A stretch of 64,000 bases of DNA from NCBI GenBank assembly GCA_904063045.1, contig CAJFCJ010000005.1:28569-92568 (forward strand). The letters run 5' to 3'. This document shows positions 22,204-35,184 of the stretch, piece by piece (position 1 is the first letter of the stretch; each line of letters starts with the position of its first letter). The stretch comes from Dimorphilus gyrociliatus (lineage: Eukaryota; Annelida; Polychaeta; Dinophilidae). The notes under the pieces are model-generated. The model made no database searches. It was not told where the DNA came from and saw only the letters and a list, made by a program, of their open reading frames with translations. The position numbers were made by a program, and so were the translations under genes.

Positions 22204-25200
22204 CTACAAAAATGAAAAATGTAATATTAAAGGTTTATAATGAAAAGGATAATAAAAGAATTTAATTTCAAAGTTCTTACTTTGTAGTTGATCAAAGGTT
22301 AAAATATGAAAATGATGAAAGCATTGTAACAATGGTATTTTTGAATTTAGAGCTTTTCTAATTCTTTCTGATGGTACCATAGAAGGTCGCGATTCTCTGC
22401 AACGAACACATTCGATGCAAGACAGGAAATAATCATATTTCACTCCAGAAAAAGACTCTTCAATTAGTCTCTCGAATACTTCGTGAACAAAAAACAAAAT
22501 ATTATCTGGTCTTGGTCCTCTAACTTTTACAATAACTTTTGAGCTACTATTGTCATAAAGAAATCATTTACAACAATTCTTAGTAATTTTTTTTCTATAA
22601 TACAAACTCTGTTTTCTTAATAAATCCTCTATGTTCATTCTTTTGTAAGAATGATCCATCACTCCATAATTTCAATTCATCACTGTAGTAATGAAGCCTT
22701 ACTTGAGCTCTATTAAAGAGTCCCAATGGAAGATAATCAAATTCATAAACCATTTTTTTTTCTATATCTTGTTCAGTTAAGACGTCTCCTTCCCAAAAAT
22801 TCTTCGGAATAAAGATATTGATGATTATTTAAAAAAAAAGTGGACTAATTAATCTACTATTTGACCTACTTCCATTTGAAATGGTGGAAGAAGACAAGGT
22901 ATTAAGTATTCTTTTTGTGATTTTAATGAAAATAATAAATTAAATTCTTCCATTAGAGTAATAAGCCAACTATGTAATTCAATAGGATAAGTTTTGGTAG
23001 GCCATACTTTTGTTAGATCATCGTGTAATATTCTTCCATCCTTTAATACAAATGCTCAATGTAAATCAAAGAAAATCCTCCAAAATAACTTACTTTAACA
23101 GCATTATTCATGATCTTTTTTAGAAATATTTCTCACTTGACCAGTTTTTGAAGAAACAAAATGAAATCCTTTAATTTGTCCATATCTTCTTTTCAAAGAG
23201 GAGATGTTTATGTCAGCTTCCTCAACCTGAGAAATTAATGTTTAGTTTGCTCTCTCTTTCTCTAAATTACATGGAAAAACATAAATAAGGATATATACCT
23301 CATCTATATGAGAACCAACAAGTAAAATTGGAGCATTTGGAGCATGACGACCAATAGTATTTAACCAAAAATTTAAACCAGCATATTCATAACCTAAACG
23401 AACATTCCATAAAAGAATGTAAATTGCTCTATTTGATAAGAAAAATTGATGAGTATTATAATAGATGGTTTGTCCAGCAAAATCCCAAACTGAATATTCA
23501 ACTGATTGAAGAAGCCACTTTTTTATTATAATTCCATCAGTAACATTTGTATCTGTACTGCCTTCTTTAGTATCATTCATCATTCTATTGACAAGACTAG
23601 TTTTACCAGCTCCACCCAATCCTACCAATATTAATTTAGTTTTTCTGCATCTATTTGAGCCTTCAAGTAATTTTCTCATGTAACCTTGAATAAATTCAAG
23701 GCCTTTATTAACAACTTCTCTTGGTGGCGTTCTAAGTGCAGGACAACCATCTAAATTCAATGATTCAAGTGGCAAATTACAAATTTCACCACTAATTTCA
23801 ACAAGATCAATGTTATAAGATAAATCTAAAATCCTTAAATTAATAAAATTCTTAATACTTTCATCAATTACTTTGAATTTATGATAAGACAATTTTAATA
23901 TTCTTAAAACTTGGCCAATATTTGTATCTTTACACAAATCAAAATTCAAATTTGATAATCTTGGTAGTTGATTATGTATTTTATTCATAAAAATTTCAAT
24001 TTCTTTTTCTTCCCATAATCATCAAGTCTGTTTCTATCAATTTGTTTGAATATTTCTTTGAGAGTGACATTGTCAAAACCACAATTTTGAAGATGTGGCA
24101 TTTTATTCTCTATCCACTTTTTAACATTAGGACTATTCACAAATTCATTATATTGTACACCACTTAATTGTAGATTTCTGAGACTGGGAAGATGGAAGAT
24201 AACAGTTGGAAATTCCTTAAAAATACTGTTAGTTATTTCTAGATTTTGTAGATTGGTTAGTGCTGATAACTTATCAGGTAGAGAAACTATAGACAGAGAA
24301 GATAATTTCAATGTCTTTAATTTGTCAAATTGGCAAATTATCATTGGGAATTCTTTTGTTTTGCATTCTGTCAAATCTAGAATGACAAGTGTTGTTGCTA
24401 ATGAAATAAATTCTTCTGGAATGTCTTCCAAGTCTGTTCCATTTAACTCTAAATATGTTATTGAGTATTTAATGAACTCTTTTAATTCTTTCTTTGGAAA
24501 ATTAATAATATTCTTATTTAAAGAAGAATGAAAATCACAAAGTAGGAATACTCTCTTTGCCTTTCCAATTTTCTTAAATTGAGAGAAAGAAGAAAAATAG
24601 TACTCCCAGTTAAAATGATCAGTTATTTTCCAAGCTAAATATCTACTAACTGCTGTCTCTTTATGTCTTGTTGACAAATAGAATGCGTGAAATGATAACT
24701 GAGCCAGCTCACAATTTGAAGAGTGCTATATTTTGAATATAAATGAATTGATTAGACAAGAATGATGAATAAATTTTTAAAAAAATAGTTACTCTGGAAA
24801 TGAAATAAGTTCTAATCTGGTAAGCTCCCATAATTTCACTTTTTGGTCATGGCTCATTTCAAATGGACTCTTCACAACATGACTACATTCTGTCCAAGTT
24901 TCATCTTCAGTTTCCATAGAGCATAGACCATATGGTATTAAACTCTGGCTTTTTATTATATCTGAGAGAACTGGTATAGATGTAGGGCTTAGTTCCTTTC
25001 TTATCAGAAAACCAGGTAGAGCATCAGCTCTCTTATAAGATTCATAATTGGGCATTATTCCAGAGTAAAACCTAGCTGCTCGAAAAACAAAACAGATGAT
25101 AAGAAATCTCAAATGCTTCTCCATTATTAATTTTTAAGTCCCACCCACCATTGTATTCTTGAGTGTTTTTTCGAAGCTTAGCATATTTTCTAATAAACCT

Positions 25201-28200
25201 GTCATAATTAATCTCAGAATTCGGTCTCTCTTTAGATATTTTCTCAACAAGGAGTTGTGGGACCTGGTCAACATTTAAATATTCAATGAGCCTCTCCCAA
25301 TTGAAAATTTGCTTGTTATCTATTATCAGAAAAAAATACAATAAATATTTTTTTAAAAAGAAAATTGAATGCTAAAAATAAAGATTGTAAAAGATTCATG
25401 ATCTCAGTGGTATTTTGTCTTGAAAACTCAAGTTGTTCATACCTAGGACTATATTTTATCTTTTAAAATTAATGAAATGAATGTTGTAAAGTCTATCCAT
25501 TCAAATTTATTTTTTAGCCAATGATGGCCTATTTTTATCAAATTTGTTGATTTTGCAGAAGATTTAATATCACCTACAAAAAGTCAGAAAGATATGTCAA
25601 TCAATGATTATATATGATGTCATATTATTAATGTTATACATATTGTAGCAATAGTTGGCTTTAGGGATTTATCTTCCATCTCAACCATTGTTTGAAATTT
25701 CTGTCCAATTTTTATACTTATAGGCAAAATTCGATCATTTACCACATCAGACATCTGAAATATATAAATTGTACATACTTTTTGAAGATAAAAATTTAAA
25801 AAATGAGAAATTATATATTTACAGGAGCAAAAGCAAAATCAACATTACTATTAATGGCTAAATCCTCTCTTGTTTCAATGATCAGTTCATAATTTTCATT
25901 TGGAATGGCAAAACAATCAAGTAAAACATTATCAAGAAAAACTTTCATTTCGATTTGTTCACCAACATCATTAAAATTTTTGGTGTGATAATTAATTACT
26001 AATTGAATTTTTACAATGGATAACTCAGTGTAATACACTTTCCTTTGTATAGTCTTGAGGATATTTTTCCAAGATATTTTCATATGTATGGTTAGGACAA
26101 AATTGAATATTTTGCCTATATAGATTTCAGTAATTATTCTTGAAATGATAAATTTAGTACATACCTTTTTTTTGATCTGCAAAAACAAAACAAAAAATTG
26201 AGAATTATTTATTGAGATATTGAAAATTTTTTGGATAATTACATTAATTGAATACTGTGTGTCACATTACTTGGTTTTACTTTAAATGTATGAAAGTAGA
26301 CAGGATCCATTAAGGTTGTACAAAAGTATTTCTTCACTTGAGGATTTGGGTTGCTAAGTCTATAAGTAAATGAACTCAAATTAAATTCTTTATCAGTATT
26401 ATCCTGATCCTTTTGGGATGTAGTTGATATGTTGTTTGTAAAGTTTACATCACTAGAATCAGTTGGGTTAATCTCCTTATGCATTATCCAAATCAAATTT
26501 TGTCTTCGTGATACATTTGTTTTTGTTATATATTGATTTGTGAAAATTAAATTGCTAGCTGTTGAAAGAATTTTACAGATTTTTAAAAAGAAGTTTATAT
26601 TTTCAAAAAATGAAAACACTAACAGAAGTCAAAGTTCACTTGATTACTTTGATCATCTCTACCATCCCATACAGTCTTAACATGTTTCTGTTGTTGATGT
26701 TGGTGTTATTGTTTTGAATAACAGTATATTAAAGAAGTTGATCTAACCTCGTAATACATAGAGTTTTTATGAAGAGCATATTCAATAATTGTTATTATTT
26801 CCATTGCTAGTGTACCAATTGCTATGGCAACATCTACAAAATCAACACAAGAAATAATAACTTCTATGCTTGAATTATCTTCAAATTAAATGCAAGTTTC
26901 TATTGGACCATCATGAAGAATAATTCTTCCTTGCCTCAGTTGAACAATAGTAGAAAATGAGCATCTTATTCCATAGACTGATGTAACCAAGTATAACAAA
27001 AATCTGTATAAATTATCTTTATACAATGAACTTGGTAGATGATAAGTAAAAACAACTGAGATAGTTCCTTTTATATTCTATTAAAAAGAAACAAAAGATA
27101 ATTGAAGAAAGGTTTTTCTATTGTTTCAAAATAACAAACAAACCAGACAACTTTCATAAGGAGTTTCAGGTTTTGGTAAATTATCTGAAAAAATGCAACA
27201 ATTTGGTGATAACTCTAAAACAATTTCCAATTCAAAGAATATTCTTTTGAGTAATAAGCTCACTAGCATTCTGAAAATAACATAATACATTATTATTCAA
27301 AGTTTTAATGAAACATTTTTTTTGGAAAATAAAAACCATTTGAGATGAAAAATTAAATGCTTCATTCATATTTTCACAGATAAGAGTATCCTTTGTCAAA
27401 AAATAATAATCTTTGATGGAATCTTCGCACGGTTTTGAAAGTATTTCAATGTTTTGAAGGACTTTTCCCAACCAATTTTGAGAGACAACATAGTATTCTT
27501 CAAAGAAAATTGTCTTTACAAGTAAAGGTGTAGCCTATTCATGCATACAAATTATGATGAAAGATTTCTGTCATTCAAAACAACAAAAATAATATAGATT
27601 ATTTAAATTACATATCTATCTAGAAATTCTAGAGCCTTAAAATATGGAAACTGGTATAGTTTTGTTGACAAATCATTCATATCTTTAGCATCAAAAGGTA
27701 TTTTTTTAAACTCAAAATAAAAATTATTACTATCCAAATCAAAGGTTTTCAATGCTTCATCAGTGTCAGTTTCTATAGTAAAATTTCTAATTATATTATA
27801 GAATAAAAATATTATCATAAAACACCTGCTTTTATTGAAGCAATTGGAACTTGATTAACTATTTGGTGTAATGGAACAAATCTTTCTTCCTTCTCTATGA
27901 TTTGTGTAATTTGTTCTTCCAATTGAACAACATTTGAGCATATTTTCTGTTGTTATGCAAAAGAGGTAATAGTTTAGAAAAGTAAATCTTTCAATAGCAA
28001 TTAATACTTATACAGGAATACTACTGTTTGTGGTCCAAGAGGAAATCTTTTTTGGATAAAAAATAGCATGTAATACAATTATATTAGGATAGAAAGTTAG
28101 GAGAAAATGATTGCATTGAACTTGCTCATAACTATGGTGTGTGTGTGTGTGTATGTATGTGTGTTTATAGGTGTTCATTTTCTCCAAAATTCAAAAACTA

Positions 28201-30005
28201 TGTACCATGAGTTCAATCTTATAGAAGAAAGCTGGATAATTTGAGTGAGTGGCAAAATTGGATAAATTCTCTTTCAAAGCCAAATTATTATGTAACTTAA
28301 GTTCCTTTCTATAGTTTAATTTTGCCAGATAAATATTCTCTCTTTAAAATAAAAAAGAGATTTTAAAGCTACAATATAGAACTCTTAATTATATACTTAA
28401 GGAATCCAGAATTTTCTTTATCACTAATGGCAGCAGCTCTACTTTCTAATTCCAATTTCAAGTTATCACTATCATACTTTCCTTGTTCTTCTCTTTTCAA
28501 TAAATAATCCTTCTCATCTTCACCATTTTTTTTATCATTCGAAACATCCAGGAAAGTAATTTGCTGATAACAATTTGGAAATAGAGTCTGTTTAAAAAGA
28601 ATGTAAATCAACATTGAAATTTTCATTATATCAATTTTGTTAATGTTTTTACTTTTGTAATGAAATATTGCACAATGTTGCTACATATTTTATACTTTTC
28701 TTTCTCTTCATTGAACTTTCTTGTATATGGTATTACTATTTGGCAATTTTCTGTAGAGACCAAAGGTAGGAAAGCTTCAGAGCAGTCATAAAAAAGTATT
28801 TATCTTGAACAAAACAACGAAATAGTTCAAAATTATTCAATTCCATTCGCTTATTTAAAAAGTAATTTTGAAAGTCAAATCTAGCCCATTTTTTATCTTT
28901 TTCTATTATTTTATCACTGTTGTACATTGATCTAAAGTGAACAATCAAGACTTTTTCAAGCTTTAAATTCTGTCTTTTGCAGTTGCTAATGAGATCTTTC
29001 AGTTAGACAAAGAGTAAAAAAAATTTAAAGCAATAATTAAAACATTTCAACACAATTTATGTTTATAAATATTTTAAAATTACCAAGTTGTTTTTGTTGA
29101 TTTGTCATGTGTAGCAATTCCAAAGGATTAACATAAGGATCTAATGTTCTCATGCTAACTGCAAATTTTAATAATTCTTCCTTCGGAATGTGCAATGCAT
29201 CTAAATTCAAATACTTTTTGTTTTGGGAAATAAAGCATTTTAAACTTTTTAAATGAAAAGAAAAACAGAGACACTAACCGTTTGACATTTTGGGAATTTT
29301 GAAGAAATTTCATAAACTGCCCATGAGGTTATCTTATCACAGTTTGACTAGGAAATCTGAAGATATATAGATATATATATATACAGTATATATATCATTT
29401 TTATATTGAAATCTCCCCTACATCCTTTATCTCTTTCAAATTGCTTTTTAATATCCAATATACACCCCAATTTGTAATGGATTTGCAATTTCTTATCTTT
29501 AAGCTTTTGAGTTTTGTACTAATCTGCCAGTCAGGAAAAAAGATAAAGATAAAAATGCTTGAAGTTGTCGAATGTAAGAAATTCCTTACATTTAAATGCT
29601 TTGCATTTGCGTATAAACAATACCAGAACAAATCATTTAAACTAGCAAGATTCTCTAAGCGGATTGTTACAAGATGGCTATTGAGCTTTGTGTTTGTTCT
29701 TAGAATATTCTTTGAAGAAATTTCAAAAGAAGGATAAATGAATATTTAATTTTTTTTAGTTAATACTCATATATGGACTATTACCAAATACTCCTTGTAT
29801 ATTAAAGCTTGATAATAAATATATTAATGGATCCATTAAAATCTTGTCAGTTAATTGAATTTCTTCAAATTCTTCAACTGAAACAGATTCACATTTCTCT
29901 TCTGCTGAGGAATTTTTGTTAACTTTTTATTTATTTGATATTCAAAAATTCTTTTGATGTTCCTACCACTGATAGGTTCCTTTTCCCTTTCTTCTGCCAT
30001 CTCTT
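22204..30005 (-). CDS. Roco protein gene: LRR - Roc GTPase - COR, with a long novel N-terminal part
   Basis: Read from right to left. ATG at about 30003 (MAEEREKEPISG), an inferred 85-bp intron, then many small exons (pieces near 29765-29900, 29095-29220, 28736-29000, 28369-28626, 27603-27818, 27232-27471, 26239-26619, 25811-26188, 24789-25341) of no recognised family. LRRs lie at 23750-24550 (LTNLQNLEITN, NLRILDLSYN). The Roc GTPase is at about 23300-23680: P-loop GLGGAGKTSL, switch WDFAGQ, GSHIDE. After an intron, COR follows: KGFHFVSSKTG, ILHDDLTKVWP, LMEEFNLLFSLKSQKEYLIP, then YEFDYLPLGLFNRAQVRLHY and the C-terminal VRGPRPDNIL...YDYFLSCIECVRC (to about 22280). No kinase domain is seen. 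Roco proteins are GTP-regulated dimeric signalling proteins. One apparent frame change lies between the two LRR exons at about 23990. Roc-COR is secure; linkage of the N-terminal exons is inference. Confidence 0.72.
28137..28165. repeat. TG-rich microsatellite
   Basis: GTGTGTGTGTGTGTGTATGTATGTGTGT, in an inferred intron of the Roco gene. Confidence 0.8.
29362..29397. repeat. AT-rich simple repeat
   Basis: Alternating ATATATAGATATATATATAT and ACAGTATATATATC, in an inferred intron of the Roco gene. Confidence 0.75.
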
Positions 30006-30907
30006 TTGTTTTGTATAAGTATTATTGATAACAAAACGTTGTTACTGGACAATTAACTATAAAATTAATGCAAGTCACTTGTCATTGTTACTGTGGTAAT
30101 CTTACAAGTTCTATCTATTTCTATAATACAATGTTATCAATGGTAATAACTGTAAGACTACTGTTTAAACATTATCTATCTGTATGATAAATATGATTTT
30201 ATTATATAGGCAAAACAGGTAATGTTCGGAAAAAGAGTAGGAATATTTTCTAAAATATAGATGGTGGTGCCATCTGGTTTATTAATTTTTTCCCCTTTAA
30301 CATTAAATCAATTTTAAGAATTAATACTATGAAAGATTTTATTAACACTGTCTACTACTCCGATAGAATTATATTCTAAATATACATTCAGATTCTGTAA
30401 GAAACTTTAATACCAACAATTTACAAGTAGGCAATTGCAAGAGAAGAAAATTTACTCTTACCTTTATCTTGTCTTTTTGTTTTTATATTTAAAGGATACA
30501 AGAGCAGATATCTTTATTTTGGGAACCATTATACTTTTGAAAATATTTCAACTTGGCCTACAAACAAAACACTTACACGTTGCGTTCAATTTGTAAAATT
30601 TAACACATTTATAATAATGTTATATTCAACCAACAAGGTAAACTCATTGCGAAAATTAATAATTAAGACCTTCACATTTTTTGTCAAGTTTACACAGAGA
30701 TTGGCGATCCAATGTGGAAGGATAGAAGTCTTGTTTCAGCTAAGATTGTTTCGAGACGATCTTTTCTAATGACAAAATAAGCAAGATGTGACAGTGAGAA
30801 GATATATACAGTATACTATGGGGTTAGCCCTAATATCCAATCATCACTTTGCCCTTTGCTCCAGTATTTTACAACTAAGATTTTGAGTAAAATGATTTTT
30901 GGTTGAG
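30006..30907. other. Intergenic between Roco 5' end and LRR gene 3' end
   Basis: No coding signal. It holds the Roco promoter and the 3' UTR of the minus-strand LRR gene. Confidence 0.35.
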
Positions 30908-32830
30908 CTAGAATTTTAGCGTTTTTGATGGAAATTGGTATTTTATTTTTTTCTGAATGGCTTTAGTCAATTGGCAGTTGCTTAAATCAAGCTTTATCAG
31001 TGTATTTAGAGATCCTTCTAAACTTTCACATATAGCTTTCCATCCTCTCGTTAAATTTATATTATCTGACAAGAGAACCTCTGTTATTTGTGAACAATTC
31101 TGCAATAAATTTCCAATAGTTTTACATATAGAATCATCTATATTGCTAGCTTGAAAACCAATAATTTTTAAAGAATGAGATGACCTTTCTAGACCTTCAC
31201 ATATTTTTAAAATTCCATCTTTACCATTATTATTCCAGCCAATAAGAATTTCTTCGATATTTTGACAATCCATTAATAATTCTCCTATACAGATAAACAT
31301 TTTCTCATCTAATTGACAATCTTCAAAGCATATAAACTTGAGTGTTGCAGATGAGTTTCTAACTGCATTGCATATTTCAAATATTTCTGGTTCATTCCAT
31401 TCATTCATCTCAAAGAATAAAGCTTCCAATTTGATGCATTGTTTTAATAGTCCCACAAAATTCTTACAATAATTAGAATCAATATTACCCTTAGCAATAT
31501 CTAAAATTTTTAAAGATAATGAAGACTTTTGAAGTTTTTCAAAAATACAGTCCAATTCAAAATCTTGATTATAACCAAGATATATTCTTTCTATATTTGG
31601 GCATTTGTCCAACAAATTTCTAAAACACTTACTAACACTTTCATTTAAATTACAGTTTTCAATGTCAATAATATGTAAAGTTTTACATGATTTTTCCAAT
31701 CCTTCACATATCTTTTTAAATCCATTTCCCATATTGTTATTTCTCTTTAGATAAATATTTTCAATTTGAGAACACTTTGCCAATAAATTGCCAATATGTA
31801 TACACATATTTTCATTTAGGCAACACCTTTCAAGGTCAATGTCTTTTAGAGTAGTTGAAGAATATTCAAGACCTTTTACAATACTCAATAGACCATTTTC
31901 TCCAATATCTGGATTTTCTTGTAGATAGATTTCCTCAATTGTACAGCAGCTTTTTAAAAGATTTCCCAAGGCAATAGCCATGTTTTCATTCAATTGACAA
32001 AAATTTAAATATAGATATTTTAAAGTTTTACAAGAATATAAGAGTCCATCAAAAATTTCAAGTAAACCATATTGCAACTTTGAATTTTCTTCTAGAAATA
32101 TTCCAGTAATTTGTGAACAATTTTCTAATAAATTTTTCAAACCAAGGCAAATACTTTCATCTAAATTGCATTTTTTTAATGGAATGAATGTTAAATTTGT
32201 ACAAGATTTTTGAAGACTTTCACAAATATTTAAAAATCCATTACCCATATTTACATTTTCACCAAGATTAATTTTTTCAATTTTTGAACATTTGAATAAT
32301 AAATCTCTTATTGAATTGCATTTACTTTCATTCAAATTACAATTGTACACACTGATCTTTTTCAGAGTAGTTGTAGATTGTTCAAGTCCTTTACAAATAC
32401 TGTACAATCCTTTTCCCATATTTGGATTTCCTCCTACATAAATTTCTTCAAGTACATTAAAATTTGACAACATTTTACCAAACTTTTCACAAGTTCCTTT
32501 ATCAAAATTACAATTGGTAATATCAAGATATTTTACTGTTTTTGAAGATTGTTGAAGTTCTTTAATAATTATTAAAAAATTGCTTTCAATACCATGATTT
32601 TCAGATAGATTAACCTGTTCAATTTTATAGCAATGACTAAACAGTTCAGCAATACTTAAGCAATTCTCCTTATTTAAATTATAACCTTGAAAATTAACAG
32701 TTTTCAAGGTATTAGAAGAATTTTGAAGTACTTGAAAAATTCCAGTATATCCATTAGTCAATTTTTTCAACTTACGACCTTTATTTTTAGACGACATTTT
32801 TTTGGAGGTATCAGCAACTATAATTCCCAT
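30908..32830 (-). CDS. LRR_RI-like leucine-rich repeat protein, 11 modules, paralog of 1049-2959
   Basis: An intact single-exon 640-aa ORF. Its basic N-terminus (KKMSSKNKGRKLKK) is followed by 11 modules of about 57 residues, each with a SSxTLK-type turn, GNLLxxCSxIExIYLxxN and MGNGFxxICEGLEKS. The overall layout, including the short eighth module (FEKLQKSSLSLKIL) and the C-terminal KKIxxQFxSKxxxx, matches the plus-strand gene at 1049-2959 module by module, so the two arose by duplication of the whole gene. No signal peptide, membrane segment or effector domain. An in-frame Met twelve codons in (MSSKNK) is an alternative start. Probably a cytosolic scaffold; partner unknown. Confidence 0.85.
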   Translation of the reverse strand: MGIIVADTSKKMSSKNKGRKLKKLTNGYTGIFQVLQNSSNTLKTVNFQGYNLNKENCLSIAELFSHCYKIEQVNLSENHGIESNFLIIIKELQQSSKTVKYLDITNCNFDKGTCEKFGKMLSNFNVLEEIYVGGNPNMGKGLYSICKGLEQSTTTLKKISVYNCNLNESKCNSIRDLLFKCSKIEKINLGENVNMGNGFLNICESLQKSCTNLTFIPLKKCNLDESICLGLKNLLENCSQITGIFLEENSKLQYGLLEIFDGLLYSCKTLKYLYLNFCQLNENMAIALGNLLKSCCTIEEIYLQENPDIGENGLLSIVKGLEYSSTTLKDIDLERCCLNENMCIHIGNLLAKCSQIENIYLKRNNNMGNGFKKICEGLEKSCKTLHIIDIENCNLNESVSKCFRNLLDKCPNIERIYLGYNQDFELDCIFEKLQKSSLSLKILDIAKGNIDSNYCKNFVGLLKQCIKLEALFFEMNEWNEPEIFEICNAVRNSSATLKFICFEDCQLDEKMFICIGELLMDCQNIEEILIGWNNNGKDGILKICEGLERSSHSLKIIGFQASNIDDSICKTIGNLLQNCSQITEVLLSDNINLTRGWKAICESLEGSLNTLIKLDLSNCQLTKAIQKKIKYQFPSKTLKF

Positions 32831-33726
32831 TCAATACTACTTTTTTTGTTTAACAATTTTAGGTTGCACCTATTTACATAAGTCTAGAATTTGCAATGTT
32901 AGTGAGGCCAGTTGGATATTGATCTAGTTTATAATGACAACATAGTAGCAACGTGGAACACGGTACAAAATGGACTTTTACAAGTGTTTATGACAATAAA
33001 TGATATTTAAAAGAATTGCAGAAATTGAATGTTAGTAGGTTGATCATAATGTTGATATGTTTTCGATGTGTATCTACTTGAATACTAAGTAGTTTTCAAC
33101 TCAGTTTGTAGCAAAATGTAAATAAACTTTTAGATCATGTTAACCCTTTGCAAATGGTATCTATAGATTTTGTCCAAAGCTGGAGATTTCTAAATCAGGC
33201 CTTTGAACTCTTTTTCGTTCAATCTTACAATGTGAAGTTACTTCTTTATAGGCAATCCCAAGCGGCTTGAATTAGACTAGTAACATTTAGAATTTATGTC
33301 AGAGTACAAAGCTTTTTTCTTAATTTCAAAACCTCAGAACCAGAAGAATGACGGAAAAGCAGTAAGAACTGCTGTTTCTAATGATAATACAGATTTTTTT
33401 AATGAGAGAAATTCCAGGTAAATACAAATCTGCAAACAATCTATTAGTAAATTTTGTTGTAGCAATGTTGTTTTTACAAAAGACATCAATGATTTTGTGA
33501 GATTTCTGAAAAAGATTTTGATTATTATGATAGAAGTTATCACTCAATAAATCTAATATCCTGTGGATCTGAATGTAAAAACATTTATACATGTAAAAAG
33601 TTGTATCCCTAAATATCAAGCAAGGGCTATTGGATCATCATTTAAAGCTTAGACTTCCATTTGAATATAGTAAAACCAGAAATGGAAGCTGAAATGTTTG
33701 AATGTTAGTTTTAAGTCCTGTTTTGT
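32831..33726. other. Upstream region of the LRR gene, no other gene recognised
   Basis: Small ORFs at 33326-33619 overlap each other and show no motif. It should contain the promoter of the minus-strand LRR gene. Confidence 0.3.
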
Positions 33727-34045
33727 GCACTTTGTTGTATTGTAATTGTAAGAATTTATGGTACATCACAATTTTATTTGTCCTTTCCAATCATTTACAA
33801 ATTTGCGAAAGAACTCAAAACAAATAGAACCTTAAGTTTGTCCATAACATGCCAACCTTTACCATAAATTCAGTTCTAAATAATACAAATGTTTTAAAAA
33901 AAGTCTAAGTATTGCCAATACAGTGGACAAATTTGAGGTTTAATTTTGACCAGTACTTTGACACATTATTAAATGAGTAGTAGGGATGACTGAGGGTGAG
34001 ATGAAAATGAAATTCCTGCAATCACAATGTAACAAATTGTACTAT
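33727..34045. repeat. Inverted pair of LTR-B fragments
   Basis: 33727-33870 is a minus-strand LTR-B 3' end (starts TGTGCACTTTGTTGTATTG). 33905-34045 is the same segment in plus orientation (GACCAGTACTTTG... to AACAAATTGTAC). The two face each other over about 35 bp and could fold into a long imperfect hairpin. Confidence 0.6.
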
Positions 34046-34289
34046 GATTAGTTGGTATTAAAAAAATTTAAATTATTTTCAAAAGTGTATATTCAAATTC
34101 AAAAGTCTGATGTCAAGAGTAATTTTTCAAAACAAAAATATTTACCTTGTTTACATTTTTTTTGGTGAATATTTCAGTGAAGATTTATATTGTAAGAGAG
34201 ACTCTTTTTTCTACTTGAACAACTACTCTGGACATTGACAACATATTCAATTTAAGAAATTTTAGTCTGCAGATTTCATATTTTCTTTT

Positions 34290-34560
34290 CTGTAATTTTT
34301 TCAATTTTCCCTGCTCTATTTAATCTTTTGTGCCATTTCTTGACATTAGTGTTTGTTATAAGAGACAGACCAAAACTTTGGCTTCGAAATTTCACCATCA
34401 ATATACTCCACAAGATCATTGTTTATATTCTTTTCTAAAAGTTCATTCCTAATTTGCTGAAATGATGAAGTAATGAATTCTTTTGGAAGATATTGAAGAC
34501 TCATCAACTTTCTTAACATGTTTCCTTCATGATCGTTTTCTTTGAAGTCATTTATATGAA
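34290..34560 (-). pseudogene. MULE transposase C-terminal remnant
   Basis: The minus strand reads NMLRKLMSLQYLPKEFITSS, FQQIRNELLEKNINNDLVEY and KFWSV, then in another frame TNTNVKKWHKRLNRA. These align with the final exon of the MULE-B transposase (VLRKLMCLAYLPASFIKQKF ... RTNNHVESWHTRIN). The catalytic Glu position reads Lys. No termini were found; it is an old inactive fragment. Confidence 0.65.
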
Positions 34561-34959
34561 ATTCTAAGTGTCAAAAATGAATGATTCACATTTTAAAATT
34601 ATTTAATAATAGATTCTTTATTTTATTAAATGACAAATCTACGATAAAGATATTATCTAGATTTTTTAATATCACTTTTGCTGTATCCTTTAACATATTT
34701 TAAATTTAACATTTGAATAATTAAGATTTTCTTACACCATTAAAATTTAAGCTGAAATTTCTATAAATACATTCTTACTAATGTTTATCCAATGAATATT
34801 GAGTACTTTTGTAAAGATATTCTATCAAAGTCATTTCCCGCTGATAAAATGAAGATAAAATAAAAATGCCTGTCCAAACTCAATATGCAAATAAGGCATA
34901 AGAGTGCCTTATTTATTTATTCTATTAACAACTATAAAAGTATTATTTCAGTGAATGTA

Positions 34960-35125
34960 CAGGTTAGTTACTTACTCTGCTATTGAAATTCCATATAGTT
35001 ATTTGCTTAAGTAATTCATCTTGAATAAACCATTTAAAGTAAATGTTTGTTTAATGGTTTGAGTAGAACCAGTAATGTTGTAATTTGCAAAGGCATAAAT
35101 TGGCCAAGAAAGAGCAATACACCAG
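34960..35125 (+). repeat. LTR-A 3' fragment
   Basis: It matches the last 165 bp of the envelope-element LTR (57135-57288): ACTCTGCTATTGAA, AATAAACCATTT, GTTTGAGTAGAACCAGTA, ending GAGCAATACA. It is worn compared with the intact copies. Confidence 0.65.
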
Positions 35126-35184
35126 CCCAAAATCTAATTTTCAAATATTTCATTATAACTGTTTTCAACCAGTCCCATATTTTA

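Noticed and set aside
33326-33619. Two overlapping minus ORFs of 97 and 69 aa
   Set aside because: No motif, mutual overlap, and AT-rich chance composition.
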